A DNA stretch of 64,000 nt from Acidobacterium sp. S8. GTDB lineage: Bacteria; Acidobacteriota; Terriglobia; Terriglobales; Acidobacteriaceae. Within the stretch, counting starts at the first letter, position 1. Every line of letters begins with the position of its first letter. The notes beneath the pieces were generated by a model, which saw nothing but the letters and a program-made list of their open reading frames with translations, did not search any database and was not told the origin of the DNA. Shown here piece by piece: positions 10,018 through 19,600 of this stretch. A program made the translations under genes and the position numbers. The stretch is taken from the NCBI RefSeq assembly GCF_009765985.1, contig NZ_LMUM01000032.1, positions 33,093-97,092 of the forward strand. The letters run 5' to 3'.

Positions 10018-11544
10018 TTATAGGCGGACAGACATAGCATGGTGGAAAATATTATTCGGATCGTAGCGCCGTTTCACACCCTGCAGAAAAGGATACAAAC
10101 CTTCGTCGCCGTAATATAACTGCGGCCAAAATGGATAGGCCAGCATATCGCTGTCGGGATAGTTGATATAACAACCTTCGTAGTGTTTTCCGGGATATGG
10201 GGTGGAAGCATACTGTGGATCGACTTCCGATCCGGAATACAGATCACTGTAGAAACCCTTCAGCCACTTCAGACGGCCAGCATCATCTCCAGCGTTCTGC
10301 CAGTACGATTGAAATTGCAACTTCATGATCGATGAGCGCTGCCAGATGGATGTCTCCTCCGCAAGCTGGTTGCGATTGATCGCGCCTCCGTAGGAGTCGA
10401 TCGCCAGGACGAATCCTCTCAGATCAATGCCGTTCGCGTCGCTAGTCATGTGTTTATATATGCGGCGGGCTTCTTCAGCCGTAAAGTTTGTCTTCATATA
10501 GGCGGATTTATATTTCGCGCGACCGCTACCTTCGCCGCCTCCATCACCAACGGTGGCATCAAGCCACAGTCTGCGACTCATCGGATATTCTCCCGCACAA
10601 GTTTCGCCTTTCGTCGAAGCATGTGGGATGGCCCGCTCTCCACCGGGGGCTGGCGCTCCGGGAGATGGGTTGCAGGGTGAGAAAAGGTTGAGAAACTCGT
10701 TTACGACGCTCACATCGCTGCAGGTACCGTCCGGGTTACAGAACTGCAGCGAAAGGCCAAAACGCTTGGTCGAGACATGGGAAATATCCAGAATGGAAAA
10801 GAGGCCATGTGTATCCGGTTCCTTGCCGCGCGTCTCCCAGTAATGGCCGTAGCTCGTCAGGATGGTGACGAAGCGATCTTCGGTCATTGTGTCCCAATCA
10901 AAGGACAAGCCTGCGTGCACGACCTCGTGCGGCACCGGAGGAAGTTTGTCGAATAGAAATGCGGTGATGATGCCAAAATTACCGCCGCCTGCGCCGCGGC
11001 ACGCACGGAAGAGGTCGGGATCATGTTGCTTATCGACCCGACGAGGGACCACCTTGCCATTTGCATCTACGGTAAGGATATCGACGGCTGATACCCAATC
11101 CACGGTGAGCCCGTGTAGGCGAGAGAGCAAGCCATATCCGCCACCGCTGATGTGGCCACCTGCACCTACGGCGTAGCACGTACCTGCCGGAATCGTCACA
11201 CCGTAGCGCTTAAAGAGATCGAGATAGATATCGCCTAATTGCCTACCTGCGCTGATACGGTATCGCGATCCATCTTCATGGGATTGCGGATCCTGCATGA
11301 GGCTTAAATCGAGAATGGCGCCGCCGGGGTTGTTGACGACAAAGTCCTCGTAACAATGGCCGCCACTGCGCACGGTTGGACGCAATCCGGCACTGACGAT
11401 TCGCTGCAGGGCTTCTGCTGCGTCCGATGCGCTTTCGCACAATTCGATACGGCTGGCGAAATCTGCTTCCGACGGCAGGCGCAGATTTCTGCTCCTTTTC
11501 AGGGTCTGATAACGCGGGTCCTGCTGGGTAACGGTAATTGCCAT
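10018..11544 (-). CDS. FAD-linked carbohydrate oxidase of the BBE type with bicovalent flavin
   Basis: An oxidase or dehydrogenase of the berberine-bridge-enzyme/hexose-oxidase family. Both covalent flavin attachment residues are present: His63 in RSGGHCYED and Cys123 in [10 protein letters not shown]. The FAD domain continues with GGGYGLLSR, and the C-terminal BBE module ends with [12 protein letters not shown]. Bicovalent members with an open active site typically oxidise the C1 hydroxyl of mono- or oligosaccharides to the lactone. Unlike its neighbours it has no visible signal peptide, and an in-frame stop just upstream of the ATG rules out a missed one, so its location is unresolved. It lies between a SelA-like enzyme and a lactonase in the same direction with short gaps. 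Sugar as substrate is inference from family and context. Confidence 0.85.
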   Translation of the reverse strand: MAITVTQQDPRYQTLKRSRNLRLPSEADFASRIELCESASDAAEALQRIVSAGLRPTVRSGGHCYEDFVVNNPGGAILDLSLMQDPQSHEDGSRYRISAGRQLGDIYLDLFKRYGVTIPAGTCYAVGAGGHISGGGYGLLSRLHGLTVDWVSAVDILTVDANGKVVPRRVDKQHDPDLFRACRGAGGGNFGIITAFLFDKLPPVPHEVVHAGLSFDWDTMTEDRFVTILTSYGHYWETRGKEPDTHGLFSILDISHVSTKRFGLSLQFCNPDGTCSDVSVVNEFLNLFSPCNPSPGAPAPGGERAIPHASTKGETCAGEYPMSRRLWLDATVGDGGGEGSGRAKYKSAYMKTNFTAEEARRIYKHMTSDANGIDLRGFVLAIDSYGGAINRNQLAEETSIWQRSSIMKLQFQSYWQNAGDDAGRLKWLKGFYSDLYSGSEVDPQYASTPYPGKHYEGCYINYPDSDMLAYPFWPQLYYGDEGLYPFLQGVKRRYDPNNIFHHAMSVRL

Positions 11545-11578
11545 ATCACTTTCGGATCATCGCTTCAGTTCACACAGA

Positions 11579-13192
11579 TTAGTTCTTTACCGCGGTCCAG
11601 GTAGCTTCCCCATACTCGCCCATATGCACAGAGCCGCTTATGTTGCTGCCGGCTACGATTCCTCGGAACGTCCAGGGAATGGAATTGCCAGGAACTTCCA
11701 TATTGCTCGTGAGCTCGATACGGTCAGTGTGGACAACGCCTTTGAGATTGGCCTTATATAGCTCCCCTGCCTGTGTGCCAGTAAGCTGATCTCCATCTTG
11801 CTGCAAGGCAAAGTGTTGTTCTCCTGTGCCGCGAGTGTACTTGAGTTCGACAGCCCAGTTCCCGGCAATCTGCGCTGGAGCTCCTTGAGGAATCAGAGGA
11901 TTTTCATAGTGCCCGGGATGCGTCAGCGCCTCGTAGATGGCGTCAGCGACGATCTTGTCTTCGCCGGGCGCCATCATGTACGGCATGATCACGACGGAAC
12001 TTTGCATGTGGTCTGGACGCTTGCCGGTGCCTTCATCGACCAGGATGCGAGGCGTGCCTTTGTCGAGGCGTTCGACAAGCTCCGTTCCGGTAATTTTGAG
12101 CTGATTCGCGTCCCAATGAATACGAAGTTGAGGTGAGCGATTCGAAAGATCTTCGGGTTGCAGGTATTCGGTTGTTACCGAAGGCAGGCTTTTCACGCGG
12201 CTTTCGATGTGTTGCAACCAGGAGAGCCATTCACGTTGCTCGGCTGTATGATCGCGCTTGTACCACTCGCGTACCGCAGCAAGCATGCCCATGATTTCTT
12301 CTTTGCCGACTTTGAGCGCGCGACCCCAATTGTGATGTGGCGCTGCGTTGAACCACGCAGCCTGCACAATGTCCTTTTGCCCGAGCAGGATGCCTGCGGC
12401 CTGTGGTCCGCGCATGCATTTGCCACCTGAATATCCCACGAGCGTTGCGCCGTGGGCGATATGAATATTCGGGACCAGCGGCTCTTCAGCAGCAGCATCG
12501 ACAAAGACAGGAATTCCTTTTTCTTTCGCGATGGAACAGATGTTGGGGATCGACAAAGGGCCTTTCTCTGCCGCCGGGCTGGAGAGGATGTAGATCATGG
12601 CTGTCTGCTCAGAAAGCTTAGAGCGCAGCTCTTCTTCCGAATCGACCTCGACGATTTCGACGCCGCTCATGCGTACACCAAAGTCGTACGGATTACGCGA
12701 ATGCTTTGGGATGATAACCTGGCTCTTGCGCTTCACATAGGGCAGTGATTGCGTTCGCTCAGGGTCGGTGCCTGCCACACATGCAACCGTGGCGAGCGCA
12801 ATTGCCGCTTCGCAGCCTGTGGTCACAATCGCCGAATCTGCTCCCATGAGTTTGGCAATTTCGCTGCCAACTGCAGGCATCAATTCGTCGAGGTGGACGA
12901 AATAGTTAGACGCCTCAAGCATGGCCTGCTTCACCTGCGGAAGCGATCGGGAACCGGTGATTATGGTATAGGTTCCACGTGCGTTGATAAGTGGGCGGAC
13001 TCCGATGCGAGTAAAAAGATTGTCGTGGTCCACGCTCTCCATCGCAGCATGCAGCACACTTTGCGGATCTGCAGAAACTCCCGCGTTTGCAGACAAAGGA
13101 GAAACAGCAGTGGCGGCAGAAATGGCCGTGAGCATTCCCGATTGCTTCAATACATCTCGTCGGGAAGGACGGGTGCTGCGAAAGAGAGACAT
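11579..13192 (-). CDS. SelA-like PLP-dependent enzyme with C-terminal beta domain, Tat-exported
   Basis: A fold-type-I PLP enzyme of the selenocysteine-synthase-like family; the best-known non-selenium relatives eliminate ammonia from D-glucosaminate 6-phosphate. Visible: a twin-arginine leader (SRRDVLKQ, residues 10-17), VTTGCEAAIALA (the PLP phosphate region, ~123-134), FVDAAAE with the PLP-ring aspartate (~232), and YSGGKCMRGPQ with the Schiff-base lysine at 258. After the usual PLP-enzyme end at about residue 435 there is an extra ~100-residue beta-rich domain (from AGNWAVEL to the C-terminus) that resembles small barrel domains and is absent from the two paralogues in this window. It sits between RidA and the carbohydrate oxidase. 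No selB or selC is present, so selenocysteine synthesis is unlikely. Ammonia-lyase chemistry is inference. Confidence 0.82.
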   Translation of the reverse strand: MSLFRSTRPSRRDVLKQSGMLTAISAATAVSPLSANAGVSADPQSVLHAAMESVDHDNLFTRIGVRPLINARGTYTIITGSRSLPQVKQAMLEASNYFVHLDELMPAVGSEIAKLMGADSAIVTTGCEAAIALATVACVAGTDPERTQSLPYVKRKSQVIIPKHSRNPYDFGVRMSGVEIVEVDSEEELRSKLSEQTAMIYILSSPAAEKGPLSIPNICSIAKEKGIPVFVDAAAEEPLVPNIHIAHGATLVGYSGGKCMRGPQAAGILLGQKDIVQAAWFNAAPHHNWGRALKVGKEEIMGMLAAVREWYKRDHTAEQREWLSWLQHIESRVKSLPSVTTEYLQPEDLSNRSPQLRIHWDANQLKITGTELVERLDKGTPRILVDEGTGKRPDHMQSSVVIMPYMMAPGEDKIVADAIYEALTHPGHYENPLIPQGAPAQIAGNWAVELKYTRGTGEQHFALQQDGDQLTGTQAGELYKANLKGVVHTDRIELTSNMEVPGNSIPWTFRGIVAGSNISGSVHMGEYGEATWTAVKN

Positions 13193-13239
13193 GGACGCGC
13201 CTTTATCGTTTATGTTTTTGACGGCCTGAAATTAGCAGC

Positions 13240-13707
13240 TCAGATGTAAGCGATCAAGTCAATCTCTACAAGGGAATTTCCGGGGATTCCGCCAGCCGGA
13301 GCAACCGTAGTGCGCACTGGCGGAACGTTTCCCCAGCGGCCTTTATACGCGGTGTTCATCCGCTCCCAATCCTTGATGTCGTTGAGATAGACATTCACTT
13401 TCAGAACCTTGTCCATCGACGACCCTGCGGATACAAGTTTCTGCTCCAACTCATCGAGCACGTGTTTGGTGTGCTCTTCAATCGTGCCCTCAAAGTGGGC
13501 GCCCACACCTGCGAGAAACAGCAGGTTGCCATAGGAAACAGCACCGCTGAAGAGAGGTGTTTCTCCGGGCTTCGGTGGCGGATAGCTTTTCTTCTCCAGC
13601 TTAGGAGTTTTTGCTGAAGCTGTTTCGCTCACAACTGCCGCGCTACCGACGGCCGCAGCTGCTATTGCAGCGTTTTTAAGAAGTCCTCTCCTCGACTGCT
13701 GTTCCAT
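13240..13707 (-). CDS. RidA/YjgF-family imine deaminase, Tat-exported
   Basis: RidA proteins hydrolyse reactive enamine/imine intermediates, typically those released by PLP enzymes, to keto acids and ammonia. This one carries a twin-arginine leader (SRRGLLKNAA, residues 5-14) and an Ala-rich hydrophobic region, then a full RidA domain: LFLAGVGAH, the HTKHVLDELEQ helix, VLKVNVYLND, and the essential arginine in PVRTTVAPAGGIPG near the C-terminus. A strong GAGGAGAG precedes the ATG. It lies between two SelA-like PLP genes (36 and 47 bases away), which is exactly the context expected if it clears their imine products. Export of a RidA protein is unusual. Confidence 0.88.
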   Translation of the reverse strand: MEQQSRRGLLKNAAIAAAAVGSAAVVSETASAKTPKLEKKSYPPPKPGETPLFSGAVSYGNLLFLAGVGAHFEGTIEEHTKHVLDELEQKLVSAGSSMDKVLKVNVYLNDIKDWERMNTAYKGRWGNVPPVRTTVAPAGGIPGNSLVEIDLIAYI

Positions 13708-13743
13708 GCTTTTTCTCTCCTCTAATTTGTGGATGTAATAACT

Positions 13744-15030
13744 CTATGTGTGATTTTTTGTAAGTACAGTTTTTAGACTGCGACCAACAATTTCAGCTTC
13801 GCCCGGTTGCAACATCCAGGTTGCAATGACAATCGTATTCTCATCCGATGGAATACCGACTCTTGAGCTTGTGCCGGTGGCTGGGTTCAGCTCAATCGAA
13901 GGGCTCTGCGCGCGCAGTTTTTCCTGTACCTGCTGCGGCGTAATGCCCACAACTGATGGATCATACGAAAGCAGTAGATGCGGAACATGATTGGCGATGG
14001 ATGGCATGAAGACGCGCGTCTTCATGGTCGGCACATCCTTTACGGAATTTGCAATGATGTTGGTCAGGCGCATGTACTCGGCCTGGTTTTTTTCGTCAGA
14101 TTGAGCGAGCAGCCAGTCTACGGCTGCCACCATACCGACAATCTGTTCTTTGGCAACCTTCATCCCGCGGCCCACTGCATCCGAATTTGGATTGTTATTC
14201 GCTGTAGCAAGGTCGATAAGGTGCTTTTTGCCGAGCAGCAGTCCGGCGTTTTGCGGACCGCGAATTCCTTTGCCCCCAGAAAAGCAGACCAAGTCGAAAC
14301 CCATACCGGTATATTTCCAGAGGTTTTCAATCGGCGGCATATCGGCGGCGGCATCATTGTGGCAGGGAACGCCATGTTCGTGCGCGACGTTCAGCCATGT
14401 CTCGCGGTCGATCTGCGCAGCATTTGGTCCTGGCTCAGCAGCATTGAAGAAGTTCGTCATTACTGTGTTGGGCCCGAGCGCACGTTTATAGTCCTCTAAT
14501 GTAACTACTTCCTTAATATGCACTCCGCACAGCAACATCGCATGATCATATTCATAGCGATGCGCTTTTTGCACCACTACTTCGTTCTTCATCTTGTCGA
14601 CATTTTCTGGAATGTCCTGCGGACTGACGCCATTCGCAGAAGCGATGCAGGCGGCGGTGGCAAGCGTGAGCGCTGCGGACGCGCCAGAAGTGACGACCGC
14701 TGCCTCGCAACGCAACTTCTTCGCAAGATATTCACCAGCGGCAAGCTGCAGATCTTTCAATCGGACAGGATGCAGGGCTGCCTGCGCCACGGCTCGCTGT
14801 ACCTGGGGTGGCATGCATGCAGCGGTGAGGTAGGTGTAGGTTCCGGCTGCATTGATAATTTTTTCGACGCCGAGCTTCGCGTAGTAATCATCGGATGAGG
14901 TTGTGGCTTCGGCGAAAGCGTCGGATGCGTTGCTGGAGAGCGGGCTTATACCGAGCGTTGCAGCCGCGGCAGAAGATAAGCTGAGAAACTTTCGCCGCGA
15001 AACCCGGCACTCCACGCTCTTGTCAGACAT
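13744..15030 (-). CDS. SelA-like PLP-dependent enzyme (D-glucosaminate ammonia-lyase-like), Tat-exported
   Basis: A second SelA-like fold-type-I PLP enzyme. The leader SRRKFLSLSS (residues 11-20) is a clear Tat motif with an Ala-rich h-region. The catalytic domain shows VVTSGASAALTLA (phosphate binding, ~112-124), CHNDAAAD (~223-230, PLP aspartate) and CFSGGKGIRGPQ with the Schiff-base lysine at 254. At 428 residues it lacks the extra C-terminal domain of its downstream paralogue. AAGGAAG provides a good ribosome-binding site. The 165-base gap upstream of it, larger than the other gaps in this run, contains a palindrome-like element at 15170, so it may head its own transcript with RidA, the second SelA-like gene, the oxidase and the lactonase. 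The precise substrate is unknown. Confidence 0.85.
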   Translation of the reverse strand: MSDKSVECRVSRRKFLSLSSAAAATLGISPLSSNASDAFAEATTSSDDYYAKLGVEKIINAAGTYTYLTAACMPPQVQRAVAQAALHPVRLKDLQLAAGEYLAKKLRCEAAVVTSGASAALTLATAACIASANGVSPQDIPENVDKMKNEVVVQKAHRYEYDHAMLLCGVHIKEVVTLEDYKRALGPNTVMTNFFNAAEPGPNAAQIDRETWLNVAHEHGVPCHNDAAADMPPIENLWKYTGMGFDLVCFSGGKGIRGPQNAGLLLGKKHLIDLATANNNPNSDAVGRGMKVAKEQIVGMVAAVDWLLAQSDEKNQAEYMRLTNIIANSVKDVPTMKTRVFMPSIANHVPHLLLSYDPSVVGITPQQVQEKLRAQSPSIELNPATGTSSRVGIPSDENTIVIATWMLQPGEAEIVGRSLKTVLTKNHT

Positions 15031-15164
15031 TGCTATCTTCCTTACACAAAGTGATGTGGTGAGGTAGGCCTCACCGAAATCATCCGCAGCAAAACTTCAG
15101 CGTTCCAGTACAACCATTCCAAGCGAGCAGGTGCTGGCTGTCATCGGCCACACGCCCTTTTACG

Positions 15165-15187
15165 AAGTAGGGCAAATGTCCTATTGA
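15165..15187. promoter_or_regulatory. Candidate operator: palindromic GGGCAAATGTCC
   Basis: GGGCA-AA-TGTCC at 15170-15181 followed by TATTG, a near-perfect inverted repeat about 140 bases upstream of the SelA-like gene that starts at 15030. An almost identical element (GGACAAATGTCCTATAG) lies at 28771 upstream of the TonB receptor in the same locus. The NarL-type regulator encoded at 16004 is an obvious candidate to bind, but that is inference. Confidence 0.4.
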
Positions 15188-15195
15188 TGTAAACG

Positions 15196-15969
15196 CTAGA
15201 TACGACCAAACTGCTTCACTGCCTCTTCAATGGAGTGGAACTTTTCGATGAAAGGATACATCGAGTGCTCGCTGTCATCCAGATGCTGTGCCAGCACAAG
15301 AACCTCCGGCGCTTTGTCACGCGGCACCACAACGACGCCGTCCTGATCGGCAACAATGATGTCCTGCGGGGAAACTTTTACTCCGTCGCAGACCACCGGT
15401 AGATTCATGCCGCCGAAGCGATAATGGCTGACCGATGTAGAGGGCACCGGCCCGGTGGAATAGACGGGGAAGCCTATTTTCTTGAGCTGTGGGAGATCGC
15501 GAACTCCGCCATCGATAATGGCGCCTGCAAATCCTCTCGAGAACATTGCGGTTCCCATCAGGCCGCCCATGCCTGCGATGTCGGCTCCGTCTTCAACCGT
15601 CATGACATACACCGATCCCTGTCCGCCTGAATCAATCGCCTTCAACATTCCGGACAGGGCATTGGCATCGTGATTCTCTTCCTTCACCAGTTTGACGGTC
15701 AGGGCGGTACCGGCAAACTTTGTAGGAAAAATGGCCTGCATGTGATGCGACATGTAGCGTTTTTCATGGAGAAGCTGCTCGATTGCGTCCGAGACGGATG
15801 CTGCTTCCACATGGCGGTATGCATCGATCATCAAGGCGGGGTCGGCAGCATAGTCGGCGGCTGTCTTCGGAGCGTCGGCATGGACAACATGGACGAGAAC
15901 GGTCACGGCAATGGTTGCAAGAGTGATCATGATGGCGCCACGACGCAAAGAAATCCTGAATATATTCAA
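15196..15969 (-). CDS. RraA-family aldolase/decarboxylase-like protein, exported
   Basis: RraA-type enzymes include 4-hydroxy-4-methyl-2-oxoglutarate/4-carboxy-4-hydroxy-2-oxoadipate aldolases that cleave or decarboxylate 2-oxo acids with a divalent metal. The protein has a Sec-type signal peptide (basic start, hydrophobic stretch ending VVHADA), then the RraA fold with GMGGLMGTAMFSRG and the hallmark DGGVRD whose Arg/Asp bind substrate and metal. The start is a TTG at 15969, chosen because GGAGGG lies about eight bases before it. It ends 165 bases before the SelA-like gene and starts 34 bases after the response regulator ends. A retro-aldol or decarboxylase role on a 2-keto-3-deoxy acid fits the neighbours but is inferred. 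Confidence 0.8.
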   Translation of the reverse strand: MNIFRISLRRGAIMITLATIAVTVLVHVVHADAPKTAADYAADPALMIDAYRHVEAASVSDAIEQLLHEKRYMSHHMQAIFPTKFAGTALTVKLVKEENHDANALSGMLKAIDSGGQGSVYVMTVEDGADIAGMGGLMGTAMFSRGFAGAIIDGGVRDLPQLKKIGFPVYSTGPVPSTSVSHYRFGGMNLPVVCDGVKVSPQDIIVADQDGVVVVPRDKAPEVLVLAQHLDDSEHSMYPFIEKFHSIEEAVKQFGRI

Positions 15970-16003
15970 CGAAACAACCCTCCTGCTATACGAAGTGCGG
16001 CTT

Positions 16004-16627
16004 TTAGTCCAGATGGATCAGTCCACGCTGAAGTGCGTAGATTGTAGCCTGCGTTCGGTCACGGGCTCCCATCTTATCTAAAACAGAAGACACATGAATA
16101 CGCACTGTTTTTTCCGCGATGTGCAATTCGTCGGCGATCTCCCGATTCGATCGCCCCTGTGTGATGCATGCCAGCACTTCAGATTCCCGTGGGGTGAGAT
16201 CGACCGAGGGAATGCGCTCGGCCAGTCGATCAAGCGCAAGGCGCGGAAGATAGCGAAGGCCACGGTCTACGCTTTGAATTGCGCTGACCAGCTCCTCACC
16301 GCTGGCATCTTTCGTAAGATAAGCCATTGCGCCGAAGCGCACGGCACGGTAGATGTCCTCGCTCCCCTGATAGTTCGAGAGAATTACAATGCGTGCCCTG
16401 GAGAATTCCTGCCGCAACCGCGTGATTACCTCAAAGCCGCTCATGCCGGGAAGCCGCAGATCGAGTACCACCACATCGGGCTGCAAGGATCGGTACATCG
16501 CGATCCCTTCTTCGCCGTCAGACGCTTCGCCAACGATACGGATTTGAGAATGCCCTGAGAGGACGGAGTGAAGTGCCATGCGTGCCAGAAAATGGTCTTC
16601 GATGAGAAGAACGCGAATCTCTTTCAT
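16004..16627 (-). CDS. NarL/FixJ-type response regulator
   Basis: A two-domain transcription factor that is phosphorylated by its partner kinase. The receiver domain has the acidic residues in LLIEDH, the phosphoacceptor Asp56 in VVLDLRLPGMSG and the conserved lysine in YLTKDAS (about 106). The C-terminal LuxR-type helix-turn-helix covers LTPRESEVL through KTVRIHVSSVLDKM. Its start overlaps the stop of the histidine kinase gene by four bases, so the two are translationally coupled and are almost certainly partners. Its position inside the catabolic run suggests that it controls these genes, possibly through the palindromes at 15170 and 28771. Confidence 0.93.
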   Translation of the reverse strand: MKEIRVLLIEDHFLARMALHSVLSGHSQIRIVGEASDGEEGIAMYRSLQPDVVVLDLRLPGMSGFEVITRLRQEFSRARIVILSNYQGSEDIYRAVRFGAMAYLTKDASGEELVSAIQSVDRGLRYLPRLALDRLAERIPSVDLTPRESEVLACITQGRSNREIADELHIAEKTVRIHVSSVLDKMGARDRTQATIYALQRGLIHLD

Positions 16628-19600
16628 ATGCCAATCCAGGGAACAATGTACTGTTGCTGCTGCTGTCGGGTGACGTCCTGCAAAGCATTGAAGGAGACGT
16701 TCACTGACACTTCCGTGCCTTCATCATACGAGCTCTGAAGGCGCAGTACTCCACCTACTTTTCTCGCCCGCTCTTCCATGACAGGTATGCCAAAGTGTCC
16801 TACCTTGAACGAATCTCCGCGGAATCCATTGCCGTCATCACGAATGGTGAGATTGAGAGCGTTCGCCTCATACCGCAGATGCACAGCGATGTGTGACGGC
16901 GATGCATGCCGCATTGCATTGGAGACAGCCTCCTGTCCGATGCATACCAAATGATGAACATAAGCAGGGGCCAGTGGAATCTCATCTCCTTCCACACGAA
17001 ACGTGATTGTTGGAGAGTCGCCCGATTCCTGGGAATTCAGTGTATGCGAGAGCGCATGCGAAAGGATATTGGTCATGTAACCTGTATCTCGCAGGTCCCA
17101 GATAATGCGCCGCGCCTCAGCCTGACAGTGGGCAACCATGCTGCGGGCGAGATCGCAGGATTTCGCCGCCGGCGTATCCATCAGCGCACCATCGCGGAAA
17201 ATCTTTGCTGTCGCCTCAAGCTGCCAGGAAATGGCAGCAAACCCGGCCATCAGGGTATCGTGGCACTCACGGGCGATCCGGTTCCGTTCTTCGATGACGA
17301 CGCCGATGCGTCCCTTTACCAACTGCACGCGCTGCTTGAAAAACTGCACGGCCAAAGCGGTAGCGAGGACGAGCATCGCCAGATAGAAATACCAGGTCTG
17401 ATAGAAATAGCCTTTCTGTGTGACGGATATGGCAGTCACAGCAGAGTCCCACGCCTGCCCACTGTGACGCGCCTGAACTTCAAAACGATATTTACCTGGC
17501 GGAAGACGACGATAGCGAGCTAAGCGTGCATGGCTTGTCGTCCACTCAGAATCGTAGTTGGCTAGGCGATAACGGAACTCAATCTGTGAAGGGTTCGATA
17601 GATGGACGGCGTTGAAGAGAAACGTAACATCCGATTGGCCGGCTTGGATATCGACGTGATCGCCGGTAAGCGAGTGCTCAGGATTCAGATCATCGGTTAG
17701 CGTCCAACCCAAAACCGGGACGATTGGATGCGAGGCTATCGAGGCTTCTGCGATATCCGTCGTGTGCGCGAAGCCTGTGGTGGTCGCGAACCAGAGCATG
17801 CCATCGGCAGCGCGAGTAGATGCCGGCGTGGAAGGACTGCTGCACTCGCTCGATCGCATGCCGTCGGATCGCCCAAAAAGAACGGGAGCAAGATACGATT
17901 CCTGCCCGTCGGCGAGAGCGTGCAGGGCCGAGACTTTCACCCGCACCACACCGTGCGATGTCCCCAGCCAGAGATGGCCATCGCCGTCCTCAATGGCCGT
18001 GCGCACCGGAAGCATCGGCAACCCGCTCCTGGCATTCAGTGCTTCCGCTCGATCATTCCTGAGAAGAGACAGTCCACCGCCCTTCGTGCCGATCCATGTG
18101 TAGCCGAGACTGTCTCGCATGAGCGAGATCACATGAGGATGCGGCAAATCAGTGATGGGAGAAGAGTGTCCATCGCGCACGCGAAAGAGACCGGTGCTTG
18201 CGCCGACGAGGATCGATCCATCTGTGTCTTCAAGCAGGCAGGTGATCAGCTTTGAATCAAGGAATAGAGAGCGCAGCTTCGCGTCCGGTTCCCCATTTGC
18301 GAAATAGAGAAGGCCTGTATATGTGCCAATCCATAGACCACCTTTGTGATCTACCAGAATCGAGCTGACCGCATTCCCTGGCGACTCATTGCCGAGCAGG
18401 TAGTGGCGAAAGGATTTTCCGTCATAGCGATACACTCCATCGAACCATGTCCCAACCCACAGTTGCCCATGCTGATTTTCGGCAAGAGCGCGAATCGGTG
18501 TCGCAACTGACAAGCCTTGTGGAGTGGTATTGATCAGCTTTCCATCATGAATGCGATAGAGACCGTTGCCCCATGTGCCGAGCCAGAGATCGCCGTGGCT
18601 GTCTGCAAAAACATTTGCGGCATACGTTGCGGGTAAACCCTCTGGCTCACCGTAGGCGGCAAAGGGTGCTTTACGCCAGCGGCTCAGGCCGCCTGTCTCC
18701 ATACCCATCCATAAGTTCTGCTCGCTATCAAGAAACAAGGAACTGATCGTGTCATCCGGCAATCCATTGCGTGATCGCCATGAGGTCAAACCGTCATCAC
18801 CAATTCGCCAGAGACCATTGTGTCGTGTACCAAACCAGAGATTGCTCTGAGCATCTCCCAGAAGTACCGTCACCGGGCTCTTGCTGCGGGCCGCCACGAC
18901 TTCGTCATACTCTGTGCTTTTATCTCGCGGCACTAGCCGAACGACACCATTCATGGTTCCAACCCAAAGCTTGTGTTGTGGGTCGCGATATACTGCAACC
19001 GGCTTCCCAAGCGCCGTGTTTCGCAGCGTGTATGGCTTTGGTTTGCCTCTCATCAGGTGGAAGAGCCCATTGGAAGTAACAAAGAAAATGCCTCCGCGGT
19101 CGTCTTCCGCAAAGGGAGATGTAATATCGCCGGAGATCATCCCGGCTTCGCTGAAAACCTGCAACTGGCCGTCGCGATATCTTTCGATGCCGTTCTGTGT
19201 GGCGATCCAGAGAGAGCCGGCGGCATCCTCATAGAGCATGCGAATGCGCTCATTCATACGACCGGCAAGCTCACTGATATTGTTTGGAGTTCCGGACCCG
19301 CTGTATTGCAGCACACCGCGTCCATCCGTGCCGATCCAGAGATTACCATTTCGTCCAAACACGGCAGCATTGACAGCCTCGCCATCCACATCACCGGGAA
19401 TAGAAAGGCTCTGGAAATGAAGCCCATCGAAGGTAGCCAGACCGGATGACATGGCAAGCAATAGGAGTCCATCAGGCCGCTGCGTGATCATGCGGACATT
19501 GTTCTCCGGAAGGCCGTCTTCTACCTGCCAATACTGCTTCTGATATTCGGAAAGCCGGAGACTGGTTTGTGATGCGATTGCCGGATATGCAATACCAAGA

